Source: Chara braunii (taxonomy: Eukaryota > Streptophyta > Charophyceae > Charales > Characeae). Taken from it: DNA of 21,432 nt. Both the position numbers and the translations under genes were made by a program. The first letter of the stretch is position 1. Every line of letters starts with the position of its first letter. Positions 1 through 8,880 of this stretch are shown here, in pieces. The notes below the pieces were generated by a model. The model was given only the letters and a program-made list of their open reading frames with translations. It searched no databases and was not told where the DNA came from. The stretch covers positions 672,214-693,645 of the forward strand of contig BFEA01000625.1 of NCBI GenBank assembly GCA_003427395.1, read 5' to 3'.

Positions 1-492
1 AGGGCTTGGTTGTACAGTGAGGCGCAGGGGTGGTTTTCGGTTGTAAAGAGGGAAGACGTGGGTGTAAGAAGAGGGAGAGGGAGAGAAGGATGATGGTGAA
101 GATGATGTGAGGGCACATACCTGGTATTGGCGATAGTCTGCATTGGGCGACATCTTCATGTACGTCGTGAGCTGCTGACGTCAACAGTTGCATTATCAAT
201 TAGTAGGCAGATTGTAGCTGGTAGGAAGTATGCTGGGCGCCGAGGGCCAAGTAGGGAGATAGGGCCTGGACACTCGTGTTGGTGGTGGCAAGAGCTAGCT
301 CTCGTTGACATTGGTTTTCAGTGTTACGAATCTTCATTGATGTTATATTGGTGCATTTCTGCTTTCCGGACACTGTGATACTATCTGGCCTTCAATGTGA
401 TTGTGTATTCTGGTTATTGTCATTTTCCTTGCAATTTGGTATCGGAGCTGGTCATTTCTGCTTTCCGGACGCTTTTGCTCATTTTCCTTGCA
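1..492 (+). repeat. 5' long terminal repeat of Ty3/gypsy element A (partial, cut by window start)
   Basis: Bases 1-423 align without gaps to 7716-8138; I count about 14 mismatches by hand, roughly 97% identity. The 3' copy begins 556 bases earlier in its own LTR, so that much of this LTR lies outside the window. The LTR ends in CA at 491-492, three bases before a primer binding site. Compared with the 3' LTR it carries about 44 extra bases (424-467), which result from a local duplication of the LTR end and PBS. The divergence between the two LTRs implies an insertion that is not recent, consistent with the broken coding region between them. Confidence 0.9.
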
Positions 493-511
493 ATTTGGTA
501 TCGGAGCTGGT
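421..511 (+). repeat. Direct duplication of the LTR-end/PBS junction
   Basis: Bases 421-452 and 480-511 are identical (32 bp, offset 59). Each copy contains the LTR terminus (CCTTGCA), the spacer and TGGTATCGGAGCTGG. A short segment around 453-469 also resembles 355-372 (CATTTCTGCTTTCCGGAC). The first copy is absent from the 3' LTR. This suggests a local slippage, or a reverse-transcription initiation error that copied the primer site into the LTR. Confidence 0.85.
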
Positions 512-513
512 TC
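496..513 (+). promoter_or_regulatory. Primer binding site, initiator-Met tRNA type
   Basis: TGGTATCGGAGCTGGTTC follows the LTR end after a three-base spacer. The core TGGTATC(A/G)GAGC is the usual plant retrotransposon site, complementary to the 3' end of initiator methionine tRNA (…GATACCA). The same sequence occurs at 437-452 as part of the duplication, and at 11648 in element B. Confidence 0.85.
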
Positions 514-1780
514 GAACTGCGCTTCATTGATTCTTCGCAATAGCTGTTTGGTGCTTCGCAGAAGTGTGGGGCAGTGATAAGGCTTTGGCGTTGAGTGATT
601 GGAAACCTTGGGTCGTGTGGGCGTGCCAGGAAGCAATGTGGTGACATTAGGGGTGTACGCTGGATGTTGAGAGCTTGCTGAGGTGGAACTGCATTCTGCT
701 GTTGGTTGTGCCGAGGCAAAGGCCGGTCATCATAAATGCACAGCAGGTTGCCGGTGAGAAATCTGTGGTTGGGGGCAGCATTATGAGGTACGTTGCTCTC
801 TTCCTTATCTACCCTCTTTATTGCTTCTTACCGTGAGGAAGTGAGCTCTGTGTTGAGAGTCCTCTCAATGTGAGGTGTCGCGAGCACTCAACCTTGAGAG
901 TTGACATTCTTCCTGGGCAGCAAGCTGGTGGGAGACGGGCGAAGCCTCTGAAAGGCCCTGGACGAAGCACTCGGGTCACGGTCACCATGCCAACCCGCTG
1001 GGACTAGTACACGCATGCTTTGCCGCAAGTCTTTGGTTCTGCTGCTCCGCAACAGAGGTCATGGAGGGCATGCCAGCCCTTTGAACAAACGCTTACCAGA
1101 CCGTGTTTAAATATTTCTGACGGGGACTCAGTGTTGACTCTGGCTGTGATCGTCTTCTTGTCTGTGACGTTAAATCTTTCCTGAGGACGTTGGGGGCTGT
1201 CCTTAAACTGCCTCTTGATCAGCCAGATCAAACCGGGTGTAAGGCTCGTTGCATGCGAGGATAAATAAGCTGGAGGGGCTGGCAGGTTCGGCGTAGACTT
1301 GGGCCACAGGGGTGGGCCGGATTGCACACCTTCAGACATGCTGCTCAACCAGATGCTTAGGACGTCGACGCAAAGTGATTACTCAAGAGGGATACAGGGG
1401 GAGGGTTGGATTCCGGTAACTGTTCGTTGTGACACTAATTAGATGAATTGCCATCCAACATGCATCTCCACAGGTAATTATTTTTATTTTGATTACTTAG
1501 TTGTACGGACTTGCTGGTTACCACTTGCTGGTTATTTTTATTTTAACAGCTGACGGACAGCTGCAGAAAGGGTAGTTCCTTCCTTGCTGCATTGCATTAT
1601 GTGTAAGAGTAATCTAAAAATAGAATTGAAATTACTTGTATGACCCGACGTTGATTGCTGGTTGCCACTTGACTACTCTTTAGGTTGATCGGAAACAATT
1701 GATTGATCAGGCCCAGTTGTGTGTCGTGCTGAGGTAGGATTCATTGTGGACTCTAGTTTAGATCACACACACTGTAGCTC
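514..1780 (+). other. Untranslated leader of element A, with candidate intron 788-1549
   Basis: About 1.27 kb without a convincing reading frame lies between the PBS and gag. Several blocks match the leader of element B (for example 741-990 with 11900-12140, and 1080-1270 with 12260-12425). A good splice donor (GAG|GTACGT, cut after 787) and an acceptor with a T-rich tract (TTTTAACAG, ending 1549) bracket much of it. Element B has equivalents at 11957/11958 and 12653. The 39-base block 1192-1230 is identical in both elements. The intron is an inference from consensus signals only. Confidence 0.55.
1192..1230 (+). promoter_or_regulatory. Ultra-conserved leader block with hairpin (possible RNA signal)
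   Basis: These 39 bases are identical to 12352-12390 in element B, although the flanking leader is clearly diverged. The 3' part contains TGATC-AGCCA-GATCA, a perfect 5-bp stem with a 5-base loop (1216-1230). A cis-acting RNA element, such as a packaging, dimerisation or translation signal, is one explanation. This is inference from conservation, not a known motif. Confidence 0.5.
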
Positions 1781-3502
1781 ATGAGTGATGCAGGCGGTAG
1801 TGAGGAGGAGGAACGAGTAGTGGCGTAGAACTGCACTCAGTCAATTGATTACCTTCTTGGAGTTAGGCCAGGGAAAGGAAAGGCGGCTGCGAAGGGAAGC
1901 TAGGGAAAAGACGATATTAGAGAGGGTTAGGACAGCAGCAACCAACGCTGAACGGACACTTGCAAGAGTAGCGGACGCTAGGGTTCAGGTTGGGGTTGCG
2001 ATGGCGACCTCCTCTACAGTGTCACATGCTTTGTCCCAGGCCTCTTTGTCAGGTGCTAGTCAAGGTATCTCTCAGAGTTCTGTTAGTCAACCTGTTGGCC
2101 CACAAGTCAGCCAGCAGATGCCACTCACACCTGAGGATTATGAGATCCTCCAAGCAGAAGAACTGCATGATCAACTACAACAACAGTTGAGAGATGCAGC
2201 AGAGAGGAGACAAAAGGGCTAAGCTAGACTAGGAGCTAGGAGGCAGGAGTTAAGAAATCTAGAGGCACTAGACGAGTCGACACTTGACCCTGCAATGCAA
2301 GCGCTGCGTCGCTCACTCCTTTGTGTGGCAGAAACGCAGGTTGTCCAACAGGAAGTGCTGGCCAGATTAGTGGATGGCAAAAAACGAATTTTGGATGCAC
2401 TGCGTGCTCCTTGTCCAGTGATGAGGCAGCGTTAGTGTGGAGCAACCTGTCTCGGTGGCCATGCAGCCACTGCAGCAATCACATGGGCAGCTCCAACCTA
2501 TGCAGTGGATGCCCAAGATACCCTTGTTGAGTCCCAAGCCCTTCTCTGGCGATAGGAAGAAGGACGAGGACTTAGATACTTGGGTAAGGATTGTGCCTAC
2601 CTATGTGAGGCACAAGCTCACCAGGCCAGAGCAGGAAGTCATAATTGATGCTTCCTTTTTAGAGGGACTGGCAGCGCGTTGGTTGAATGGGTTAGTACAG
2701 CAACAGGGCTACGGTTAGAGTTTCGATGCCTGGGCCCAGGCCGAGACATTGGAAAACCTTGTATAGTTAATAGGTGGCATGACCCTCAAGGGGCTCAGAA
2801 GGCCACAAATGCGATTAACAATCTTTGTGCCAAAAGGTACAAGAATGTTCGCGAACTCACAGACACTGTAGAACGGCTACTTGTGGTACCTGGTGTGCGC
2901 TACGACCAGCTGGTTCTCCTTACAGATTACCTGAGATGTTTGCCTGCAGAGGTGAAGACTAAGCTGGTGGATGAGGCCTATGTCGACCAACGTAACTTCA
3001 CCTCTTTTAGCGAGAAAGCCTTAGATATAGAGGCAAAGCTAGTCAGGGAGATGGTAGGAAAAAGAGATTACCCCAGGATTGGAAGAGGAAAGGTCAACTG
3101 ATGTTCATCGACCATGATGGTCAGCCGACTGAAATTGACGATTTCTCAGACCTTGGGGAAGAGACAGAGCATGATGGGGCTAATGAGACTTCAGACGGGG
3201 GAGTCGTGGCGCCTATCAAAGAAAAGGCTAGGGGGACCAGGAAGAAGAAGGTAGGCTGGTCTACGGGTCAGGGCGACCAACGAACACCCGCATGGGTAAA
3301 ACTTGGTTTAGATTACGAGGTATGGAGGGACCGAGTTGATAGGGGCACATGCATGAATTGTGGCAACTATGGCCGTATGTCAAGAACTTGCCGAGGCAAG
3401 AAGGTCACCACGAGGGTAGCCGCTCGAACGGTAGTGGGCTTATCCTCGAACCTTGGAAGTGCTTTTGCGAGCACTTCGCAGGGAAACACCTCGGGCCAGT
3501 AG
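1781..3502 (+). pseudogene. gag: Ty3/gypsy gag (capsid and zinc knuckle), broken
   Basis: Gag is the structural protein that would coat element RNA. Pieces are readable in changing frames. A Gln/Ala-rich, probably coiled N-terminal part (1845-2435) is interrupted by TAA at 2220. A capsid-like segment (2437-2715) has the phrase DLDTWVRIVPTYVRHKL and then ASFLEGLAARWL, typical of the retrotransposon gag domain. A helical capsid continuation follows at about 2775-3100 (for example ELTDTVERLLVVPGVRYDQL), after TAG codons at 2716 and 2764 and a frameshift near 2770. The last piece, 3101-3499, is acidic then basic and ends in a zinc knuckle CMNCGNYGRMSRTC (3350-3391). Its CX2CX4HX4C histidine is Arg (CGT, 3374-3376). 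The start at ATG 1781 is uncertain because TAG follows at 1826. At least two frameshifts and several stops make this a pseudogene. Confidence 0.8.
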
Positions 3503-3561
3503 GAGTGTTAGCCGCTCTTACTCGCGTTGAAGTAGTAACGTTGCCTTCCCCACTTTAGGCG

Positions 3562-4104
3562 TTGGCCAAGGCTAGTGACCCATACATCGCCCCACAAACA
3601 CATTCAGACCCATCGACACTTTGTTCGAGAGATGTGTCTGAGTCCCTAGAAGAGTTACAGACAGAGTGGTCAAGGAAGGACCCCAGAGACTCTTGGGTGA
3701 TGATTAGTAGAGGTCCTACGGGTGAACATTTCGTGGTAGAGGTCAGTGTAGGTGGCCGCAAAGTGGGTGCCTTCGCAGCCATAGGCTCTATACGGAATTT
3801 CATCAGTTGTGCTTGTGTGGACAGGCTGCGCTTAGGGGACCAAGTGTAGCGGCTTAGAAGAATTGTAGCCTCTACGCTAGCCAACAAGCACCAAATGGTA
3901 GTAAAAGACTATGTCAAGGACGTAGTATGTTCCTTCTCTTATGGAGGAGGGGAAGTGAGACATAAAATCTCATTCCTCGTTAGCGACGAACTGCCCTTCG
4001 ATATGTTGCTAGGCATGTACTACCTCGAGGTTCTCAATCTCAATTCGATTAGCCGCCCAATGGTAGAACCGTTAGATTGTAGAAGTTTAAAGCTAGCAGT
4101 CTAG
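3562..4104 (+). pseudogene. pol: Ty3/gypsy aspartic protease domain, catalytic Asp lost
   Basis: This is the retropepsin-like part of pol, which would cut the Gag-Pol polyprotein. It reads in one frame with one internal TAG (3847-3849). It has a variable N-terminal linker, then GGRKVGAFAAIGSIRNFIS (from about residue 64), and later ISFLVSDELPFDMLLGMYYLE near the end, matching the flap-to-C-terminal LLGM region of Ty3-type proteases. The active-site triplet should be D-T/S-G; here it reads A-I-G, with the Asp replaced by Ala (GCC, 3778-3780). The enzyme would be inactive even without the stop. It follows gag after a short non-coding gap full of stops. Confidence 0.8.
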
Positions 4105-4112
4105 TGGAAAAC

Positions 4113-5292
4113 TACGGGTCCATGTGCGCAACTTCTTTCTACAACTACTATAAGCAGAATCGCGAGGAGGGCATGTGTCTAGTCTTTGTCTTTGAGAAAG
4201 GGGAAGCCGTTAAAACACCCCCAGAGATAGAATCAGTCGTCGCACAATATTCTGACCTTTTTTAGCATCCGATAGAGGTTGTCCCAGGTAGTAACGTGCC
4301 TAGAGGACGAATCTATAGGATGTCTCCTGCGGAGTTGGCTGAGCTTCGCCGCCAACTCATGGAGCTCACAGCAAAGGGATGGATTCGACCTAGTGTCTCC
4401 CCTTACGGTGCGCCAGTCTTATTTTGTCCCTAAGAAGGGAGGTACCTTAAGAAAGTGCATTGACTATAGGGGCCTCAATGCCATCACCGTTAAGAACGCA
4501 GAGCCCCTATCCCCCATCGACGACCTATTGGATAGAGTGCAGGGATGTCGGTGCTTCACAAAGATAGATCTGAAGTCCGGATACCATCAAATTGCCCTTA
4601 GACCTGAGGACCAGCATAAAACCGCCTTTCAGACCAGGTACGGTCTGTACGAGTTTGTGGTGATTCCTTTTGGCCTATGCAATGCACTTTTAAGAAAGTG
4701 AATTGACTATAGGGGCCTAAATGCCCCTATCCCGCATCGAAGGCCTATTGGATAGAGTGCAGGGATGTCGGTGCTTCACAAAGATAGATCTGAAGTTTGG
4801 ATACCATCAAATTGCCCTTAGACCTGAGGACCAGCATAAAACCGCCTTTCAGACCAGGTACGGTCTGTACGAGTTTGTGGTGATGCCTTTTGGCCTATGC
4901 AATGCACCTGGAACATTCCAGCACGCAATGAACAGGATTTTTCATGAGTACTTAGACAAGTTTATGGTCGTGTACCTCAACGATATTCTTATCTTTAGTA
5001 GGACTGTAGAGGAGCACGCGAGCACTTAAAAATAGTGCCAAGTCTCCTCAGACAGCACCAGTAGAAGGTAAACTTGGAGAAATGTGAGTTTGGTCGCACC
5101 AAGATCTTGTACTTGGGTCATGAAGTCTCCACGGATGGGTTGAGGCCGGATGATGCCAAAGTGGCCAGCATACGGGACTGGCCCAGGCCTCAGGCCGTTA
5201 CTGAGGTCCGATCGTTTTTGAGGATGACGGGCTACTATTGGCCGTTTGTGAAGAACTATAGTACTATAGCTTTCCCATTGGGAGTGGACTGA
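4113..5292 (+). pseudogene. pol: Ty3/gypsy reverse transcriptase, internally duplicated and inactivated
   Basis: This is the RNA-dependent DNA polymerase of element A. The fingers region (4113-4432) carries [12 protein letters not shown] and [17 protein letters not shown], interrupted by TAG at 4263-4265, exactly where an F-Q-x-P context suggests a former CAG. A frameshift near 4430 leads into [19 protein letters not shown] and motif A ([13 protein letters not shown]). The segment 4447-4687 is then repeated at 4690-4907 with a shortened start and some changes. The second copy continues through MPFGLCNAPGTFQ to the catalytic box, which reads YLND rather than YLDD (Asn codon 4979-4981). TAA at 5027 truncates it, and thumb and connection sequence (EKCEFGRTKILYLGHEVS, DGLRP, SFLRMTGYY) continues at 5074-5280. 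Stops, frameshifts, duplication and active-site loss all show it is dead. Confidence 0.88.
4447..4907 (+). repeat. Tandem duplication inside the reverse transcriptase
   Basis: Unit 1 is 4447-4687 and unit 2 is 4690-4907. From GATAGAGTGCAGGGATG onward (4531 against 4751) they are almost identical, with an offset of 220. Near the start, unit 2 lacks about 23 bases present in unit 1 (offset 243). The duplicated part encodes motif A through the MPFGL motif. Few differences separate the copies (for example SGYH against FGYH, and VVIPF against VVMPF), so the event is younger than, or similar in age to, the LTR divergence. Confidence 0.88.
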
Positions 5293-5893
5293 AGAGTGTG
5301 AGGCAAGCTCCAAGAAATCGAAGTATGCTCTGACACACTACGAGGTCCCCAAACTTCTGGATCCGTATAAGCCATTTATTGTGACCACAGACGTCAGCCA
5401 ATATGGCATAGGCGCGGTCCTTGCGCAGAAGGAGGGGCCAAAGTTGAGACCCATTGAGTATATGAGTAAGAAGATGTCGTCTCAAAAGCTAGCAAAGTCC
5501 ACGTATGAGCATGAGCTATATGCCCTCTATAGAGCGTTGGTGCATTGGCGACACTACCTCCTAGGCAAATTCTTCTACTTGAGATCTGACCACGAGACAT
5601 TGCGCTGGATCAAGACACAACCTGTACTCTCTGGCACACTTAAGCGGTGGATTCAAGCGATAGACATGTATGACTGTCAACTTGATCCAATCAAGGGAAA
5701 GTACAACAAAGTGGCTGATGCACTATCACGAAGGGCAGATTATCTGGGCGCACTAGTGACTGAGTTTGGTATATCTAACGATGTAACTCGATCCTTGGTG
5801 GAAGCGTATCAGCAAGATACAGTTATGTCTGAAATCATTCGTAGATTTCAAGCGAAGGATAAGGTAACCTCCGACGAATTTACGATGGTAGAT
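5285..5893 (+). pseudogene. pol: Ty3/gypsy RNase H domain (relatively intact)
   Basis: This domain degrades the RNA strand of the RNA-DNA hybrid. A short lead-in (WTEECEASSKKSKYAL, 5285-5340) joins 5381 onward in the same frame. Expected features are present: TTDVSQYGIGAVLAQ, RPIEYMSKKM, STYEHELYAL, HWRHYLLG, LRSDHETLRWI, and KGKYNKVADALSRR at the end. The acidic residues expected for catalysis are still there (D4, E45, D70 and D113 counted from 5381). It is the best preserved part of pol, but it has no intact upstream frame to be translated from. It continues without a break into the integrase N-terminus. Confidence 0.85.
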
Positions 5894-6644
5894 GGCTTTG
5901 CAGCTGGTCATTTTGGTTATAAGAAGACTTCAACTAACTTAGTGCAGAGATTTTGGTGGCCGTTTATGATGCAGGATGCAAAAAAGTATGTAGAAACCTG
6001 CCAGGTTTGTCAATTGGACAAACCAGGACTCAGGCACCGCTGGGGCTTCTCAAGCCCTTGCCGATTCCTGAAGGTCCTGGTCAGAGTGTGTCCATGGACG
6101 TCATGGATACTCTTGTGACCAGCAGGACAAGCAAGAGGCATATCTTTGTTATAGTGGACGGTTTTTCTAAGTATGAAAGACTTATCGCTATGCCAGAAAC
6201 TGCTAAAACTGACTATGTCATCAAACTGTTTCTAGAAAACTGCGTGGACTCCCTACGTCTATAGTAAGTGACACGGACGTAAGATTTACCAACGAACTGT
6301 GGCAATGAACAGCTGAACAGATGGGCACTAAGCTCCAAATGATGTCAGGGAATCACCCTGAGTCAAATGGCCAAGCATAACAAATGAACAGAGTAGTACA
6401 GCACCTGCTTCGGCATTATATTAAGCCAAGTCAACCTCTCCTGGCCAGTCTGTACAACAACGCTGCACACAGTGCTACCTGCATGACTCCCAACCAATTG
6501 CATCTTGGTTGGAAGCACAGAACTGCACTAGATTTTCTGCCACCCGAAAGGCAGCCCACTGCAGCACCTGGCAGCATAGAGTTTGCTGTTAAGTATGAAC
6601 AAATGCTGCAGCAGGCCATTGAACATAGACGGCCCTCTAACTTT
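5894..6644 (+). pseudogene. pol: Ty3/gypsy integrase (zinc-binding and DDE core), broken
   Basis: Integrase would join element DNA to the chromosome. The HHCC zinc domain is damaged. GHFGYKKT (5906-5929) and ETCQVC (5996-6013) are present, but the sequence jumps from TMVDG straight to FAAGHFGY near 5896, so the segment with the first His is missing. A frameshift near 6040 leads to LLKPLPIPEGPGQS and VSMDVMD with the first catalytic Asp (6097-6099). A small deletion near 6246 shifts frame again into IVSDTDVRFTNE with the second Asp (6270-6272). TGA interrupts at 6306. The context HPESNGQA is followed by TAA (6378-6380) where the third catalytic residue, Glu, should be. A C-terminal piece (MNRVVQHLLRHYIKPSQ, MTPNQLHLGWK) runs to TAG at 6645. 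Confidence 0.87.
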
Positions 6645-7119
6645 TAGGTAGGTGATAGAGTCAACTGAACTGGGTCAGGAGCTGGGCATATCTCGTAAAC
6701 TGATGCCACAGTATTTCGGTCCGTGGGAGGTCCTAGATATAGTGGGGGATCAGACAGACGGACCTTCTTATGTGATTCACGCCCCACCTCATCTACGTAC
6801 CCATCCAGTTTTCCACGCTTCAAAGCTGGCCCCTTTCGCAGAGTCTGTGCAGTTTCCTTCCAGACGGTCAATGCTGCCCCCAACCATGGATGGCGAAGTT
6901 GACATCGACGGAATCGTAGAGCATCGAGTGATGCCAATGCCTAAACCACCGGGCAGAGGCCGCCCTCCTAAGTTGAGAATGCAATACCGGGTCAGATTCA
7001 GACATCATCTGGATCCCAAGAAAGATTGGTGGTTCACCAGAGAAGAACTCATCAGAACAGCACCTCAAGTTATTGCAGGCTACGAAAGAGAACTAAAGGG
7101 GAAAACGCCTGCAGATTAG
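6645..7119 (+). pseudogene. pol: Integrase C-terminus with GPY motif and chromodomain, AT-hook-like insert
   Basis: The end of Ty3/gypsy chromovirus pol is readable from 6652 for 155 codons. FQVGDRV-like sequence at 6642-6662 is broken by TAG and then a frameshift. Residues 18-27 (MPQYFGPWEV) form the GP(Y/F) motif. HPVFHASKLAPFAES (51-65) is the usual linker. Residues 82-146 resemble a chromodomain (VDIDGIVEHRV, then YRVRFRHH, DWWFTREEL and a C-terminal helix), a module that in chromoviruses guides integration to marked chromatin. Between the first and second strands sits PPGRGRPPKLR (99-109), close to an AT-hook core. The frame ends at TAG 7117-7119, about 20 bases before the polypurine tract, as expected for a pol end. 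Confidence 0.82.
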
Positions 7120-7140
7120 AAGACTTCTCATAGGACTATC

Positions 7141-7159
7141 GAAGAAAAGGAGGAGGGAA
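7141..7159 (+). promoter_or_regulatory. Polypurine tract of element A
   Basis: A run of A and G only (GAAGAAAAGGAGGAGGGAA) lies directly before the TG that opens the 3' LTR. This is the standard position and composition of the primer for plus-strand DNA synthesis. It fixes the LTR start at 7160. Confidence 0.85.
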
Positions 7160-8163
7160 TGCGAGGATTTGTGTCCTCGGCAGGCCTAAAGGGCCCTGTT
7201 GCGCATGTGCCCGCCCTAAGTGAAGGCAGGCCTAACAAAATCACGAGAGGCCCTTTGCTGTCAATTTCGTATTTGGGGTCCAGGCAGTTTCGACGCGCCA
7301 GTTGGTTGAGGGAAATACGGGCCGAGCAGCAAGACATTCCACGGCTTCCAGGCCCTTCCAAAATGATGCAGGCCCTGGACGAGATTCGCAGGCTCATACA
7401 CAGACAGTTGGGAGGCCCAACCGAATGAGGCCTAGTAGCTGCGACAGAGGCGCAACATCCTGGGGCCTACCGGAAGCTTCTGGGCCCAGGCCCAAGCCAG
7501 CCAGGCTGCGAAGGCAGGCAGGCTCTTTCCATATAGGAAAGAGCTCGCTGCCTGGATCCTCATTCAGGCACTTGCTGGCTGGCGGCAGCGCTGCTGGAGC
7601 TTCTGCTCGCGTGCTGGCTGCTAGCGCTGGAGCAAGGTGTTGCACACGTGCGGTCATGTGTGGAAGCAGGGTGCTGCTGGGGGAAGCGCCATAGCCCAGC
7701 CTCCATAGCTGGCTGAGGGCTTGGTTGTACAGTGAGGCGCAGGGGTGGTTTTCGGTTGTAAAGAGGGAAGACGTGGGTGTAAGAAGAGGGAGAGGGAGAG
7801 AAGGATGATGATGATGATGATGTGAGGGCACATACCTGGTATTGGCAATAGTCTGCATTGGGCGACATCTTCAAGTACTTCGTGAGCTGTTGACGTCAAC
7901 AGTTGCATTATCAATTAGTAGGCAGATTGTAGCTGGTAGGAAGTATGCTGGGCGCCAAGCGCCAAGTAGGGAGATGGGGCCTGGACACTCATGTTGGTGG
8001 TGGCAAGAGCTAGCTCTCATTGACATTGGTTTTCAGTGTTACGAATCTTCATTGGTGTTATATTGGTGCATTTCTACTTTCTGGACACTGTGATACTATC
8101 TGGCCTTCAATGTGATTGTGTATTCTGGTTATTGTCATCTCGCTTCTGCTTACTTTCCTTTCA
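7160..8163 (+). repeat. 3' long terminal repeat of element A (complete)
   Basis: It starts with TG right after the polypurine tract and ends with CA at 8162-8163, about 1004 bp. Its 7716-8138 part matches the 5' LTR at 1-423. It opens with a small hairpin (CGAGGA…TCCTCG) that is also present in element B. A candidate TATA-like site lies at 7527-7537. The sequence from 7800 has a GAT microsatellite. The short reading frames inside it are not convincing genes. The next five bases (AGACA) would be one half of a target-site duplication, but the other side is outside the window. Confidence 0.88.
7527..7537 (+). promoter_or_regulatory. Candidate TATA-like promoter site in the LTR
   Basis: TTCCATATAGG occurs here and, identically, at 11042-11052 in the LTR of element B, within otherwise diverged U3-like sequence. 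An LTR needs a promoter, and conservation of an AT-rich core between two related LTRs fits one. Transcription start cannot be placed from sequence alone. Confidence 0.4.
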
Positions 8164-8880
8164 AGACAGTGAAAGGACGAGATAGCACTAGCTTTGAGTT
8201 GATGAAAAATGTTGAAAACCAGTCCAATCAAGCTTTAAGGGTCATTAGGACCATATTATGACTTTTGGTTATGGAAACACAACAATTTTAGATGGGTACA
8301 AAGAAGCGGAACCTTACCCTAAACAAAACACTGACCCCCCCCTCCCCCCTCCAAACCTCACCTCCTCGTCCTTCATCGGCTTTTAAGCACCCGACTACCT
8401 ATGGTCGACTATACTGATCCACCACCTCAAAAAAGCCGGACGATGAAGATAAACAGACCGTCGCTTGAACCACCATCACAGCAGCCCAAACCACGTCGTG
8501 AGGCTAACTGCTGAGCCTGCCAGCGGCCCCTCAAGGGTAGTCCAAAATGATGAAGGGGGTATTGTCATTTGCAATTGCGCCCTCGCGTCACAAAACTACC
8601 TCCCGCCCTCACAATGTTCCTCCTCTTCGACCAAAAGCACAGCATTGCAGGATGGCGCCTCTTATATTCCTCCACGCAGTGCCCAATAAACTCAGTCTAA
8701 CCACTCCCCTCCACCCCAACACCCACCGCACCACCTCAGGAAATGTCCAGCAACACTGCGCGGCTATCGAAGGCCTGGGCGGCGGAGCGCTCCCGGTAAC
8801 GCTCCGCCTCGCGCCAATCAAACGGCACTCGGCTCCCAGAGCCCGATTGCAAAATGTCCAGGCCTGATGATGATGTGCTC
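8164..8880. other. Intergenic stretch, no recognisable gene
   Basis: The reading frames are short and lack family signatures. There is a C-rich tract near 8333-8350, and the composition is AT-richer up to about 8330. Its right part may hold the decayed 3' end of the minus-strand LINE that starts further right, but I cannot see a poly-T tail at the boundary with the LTR. Confidence 0.5.

Noticed and set aside
127-378. Matching small ORFs at 127-378 and 7842-8093 as a conserved gene
   Set aside because: They are similar only because both lie in the two LTR copies; no protein signature.
1004-1348. Minus-strand small ORF sharing a peptide with one at 12329-12559
   Set aside because: The shared peptide (LIWLIKRQFKDSP) is explained by the 39-base identical nucleotide block; the rest is unlike and the position is a leader.
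7394-7914. ORFs with a poly-His or poly-Ser start opposite the 3' LTR
   Set aside because: They come from the GAT/ATC microsatellite near 7805 within the LTR.
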